Source of the DNA: a virus
Direction: 5' to 3' (one strand)
Length of the DNA: 39,539 bases
Virus record (IMG/VR): IMGVR_UViG_3300044712_002664
Coordinates: 1 to 39,539 of that record
This document shows, piece by piece, positions 38,547 through 39,539 of the stretch (position 1 is its first letter; every line of letters starts with the position of its first letter). A program made the position numbers and the translations under genes. A model generated the notes under the pieces. That model was not told the DNA's origin. It was given only the letters and a program-made list of their open reading frames with translations, and searched no databases.

Positions 38547-39539
38547 ATGAAAAAAATCCTTTACACAAGTCAGATATTATTGTTACTTACTTTGCTTTTA
38601 AGTATTTCAATAGAAGCACAGGTTCTGTATGTCGGTGCTAACTACCACCCACACGACGATAAAAATCCTGAAAAAATAAAAAAGGACATTGAGTTGATGA
38701 AAGCTGCCGGGTTTACCGCTGTCCGATTGGGGCATTTGGCCTGGGACAGCTACGAACCATCAGAAGGTGTTTTCGACTTTGAATGGTTCGATTTGGTGAT
38801 GGACGAGATGAATAAAGCCGGTATAAAGGTTATTCTTGACATTGCCGTGCGTCCCGCACCCATGTGGCTGCACCATAAATTCCCATCGATTGATGTAGTT
38901 GATAAAAATGGTGATGTGCAATACCCGAACCATCGCTACATGGAAGATGTGGGTGATCCGAATTACCAGAAATATGCCCTGCGTTTTGCCGACGAAATTA
39001 CAAAACGGTATGGAAAACATCCGGCGCTGGCGGCTTTTGGCGTTGACAATGAATCCGGTGACGGTCCTATTTCTTATTCAGAAACAGCTAAACAACGATT
39101 CATTGTTTGGCTGAAAAATAAATATTCGAATATTGATAATTTAAACAAAGCGTGGGCTACCCAACGTTGGTCGAGACGATTTAACCAGTTTGAGGAAATT
39201 GGGTTCCCTGTGGCAACCCACACCAACGATGTGCCCGAACGGATGCTCGATTTCAGGCGTTTCGTATCGGATGAAGTCAATCAATTCCTTTTCAGGGTAA
39301 TTGATAAAATCAACACCAATGCGCCCAACGCCCTGGTAAACACTAATGCCTGGTATTACAGCCCCTTGAAATATTTCGATTATTCCGAGATTGCCTATTC
39401 GGGCAAAATGACGCGGGAAGGTTGCGGCTTTTATCCCGGGACAACATTAACCACCAACTGGGGTGTTATGAATGCCCTGTTCGGAATTGCCCGTATTCAG
39501 TTCGAAAGTACAAACCCTTTCTGGTGCAGCGAGTTTACC
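38547..39539 (+). CDS. Secreted GH42 beta-galactosidase, 3' end outside the window
   Basis: 331 residues visible, frame open to the last base. Hydrolyses beta-galactosides. Seen: signal peptide (KKILYTSQILLLLTLLLSIS, then IEAQ), GANYHPHDDKNPEKIKKDIE, TAVRLGHLAWDSYEPSEGVF, DIAVRPAPMWLHHKFP, and GVDNESGDG with the expected acid/base Glu169. These are the GH42 TIM-barrel landmarks; the nucleophile would lie beyond the window. Host gene, next to the fasciclin-domain gene in a likely polysaccharide-use locus. Confidence 0.9.
   Translation, partial: MKKILYTSQILLLLTLLLSISIEAQVLYVGANYHPHDDKNPEKIKKDIELMKAAGFTAVRLGHLAWDSYEPSEGVFDFEWFDLVMDEMNKAGIKVILDIAVRPAPMWLHHKFPSIDVVDKNGDVQYPNHRYMEDVGDPNYQKYALRFADEITKRYGKHPALAAFGVDNESGDGPISYSETAKQRFIVWLKNKYSNIDNLNKAWATQRWSRRFNQFEEIGFPVATHTNDVPERMLDFRRFVSDEVNQFLFRVIDKINTNAPNALVNTNAWYYSPLKYFDYSEIAYSGKMTREGCGFYPGTTLTTNWGVMNALFGIARIQFESTNPFWCSEFT

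Overview
The window is a nearly complete Mu-like (transposable) prophage, about 37.8 kb of it visible, inserted in a chromosome of the phylum Bacteroidota. Evidence for the host is the AT-rich, Shine-Dalgarno-poor gene starts, a TAnnTTTG-type promoter element, families typical of the phylum (DUF4494, DUF3164, S74-tipped fibres, a fasciclin/GH42 polysaccharide-use locus) and intergenic palindromes of the kind seen in that phylum. The genus cannot be told from the sequence alone.

Layout from the right. Positions 38547-39539 are host DNA: the start of a secreted GH42 beta-galactosidase, cut by the window edge. Before it, 37794-38503 is the C-terminal part of a host fasciclin-domain gene that seems to have been interrupted by the prophage. 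The phage terminus is placed at about 37793 (reading TGTAAA... inward), followed inside by two copies of a 20-bp putative transposase-binding repeat. Then come an iteron-like array, a repressor (36878-37258, +) and, divergently, a leftward early operon: small HTH (Ner-like), MuA transposase, MuB ATPase, a RecA-fold ATPase, DUF3164 and small genes. The early operon then carries a complete diversity-generating retroelement (DGR): two variable target genes (29853-30320 and 29432-29848), a template repeat (29319-29399) and a reverse transcriptase (28267-29217). Further left are an HD-like protein, a DndC/PAPS-reductase-like protein, a stand-alone DnaA domain IV protein, a GemA-like protein, small proteins and an antirepressor-like protein with a possible RNA switch in its leader.

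The virion genes form two divergent arms from about 16.4 kb. Rightward (+): small and large terminase, gp36-like, portal, head morphogenesis, gpG-like and gp37-like, meeting the early operon at a perfect palindrome at 22.48 kb. Leftward (-): ClpP-like protease/scaffold, decoration-like protein, major capsid, a lysis cassette (membrane protein, GH108 endolysin, second membrane protein, u-spanin-like lipoprotein), tail tube, tail chaperones with a likely -1 frameshift, tape measure, tail hub and four consecutive proteins with signal peptides, including an S74 fibre and a DUF1566-like protein. A strong terminator-like hairpin follows, then a Dam-like adenine methylase at the left edge. The other phage end is outside the window.

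The strongest finding is the DGR. Template and variable repeats were aligned by hand; 30 of 31 differences fall on adenines of the template. It is unusual in having two tandem targets in the early DNA-metabolism region, neither with an export signal nor a tail-like domain. Other notable features are palindromic elements in many structural-gene gaps (two nearly matching ones bracket the endolysin), a homopolymer junction joining portal and head-morphogenesis frames, and the alternative-pairing leader of the antirepressor gene.
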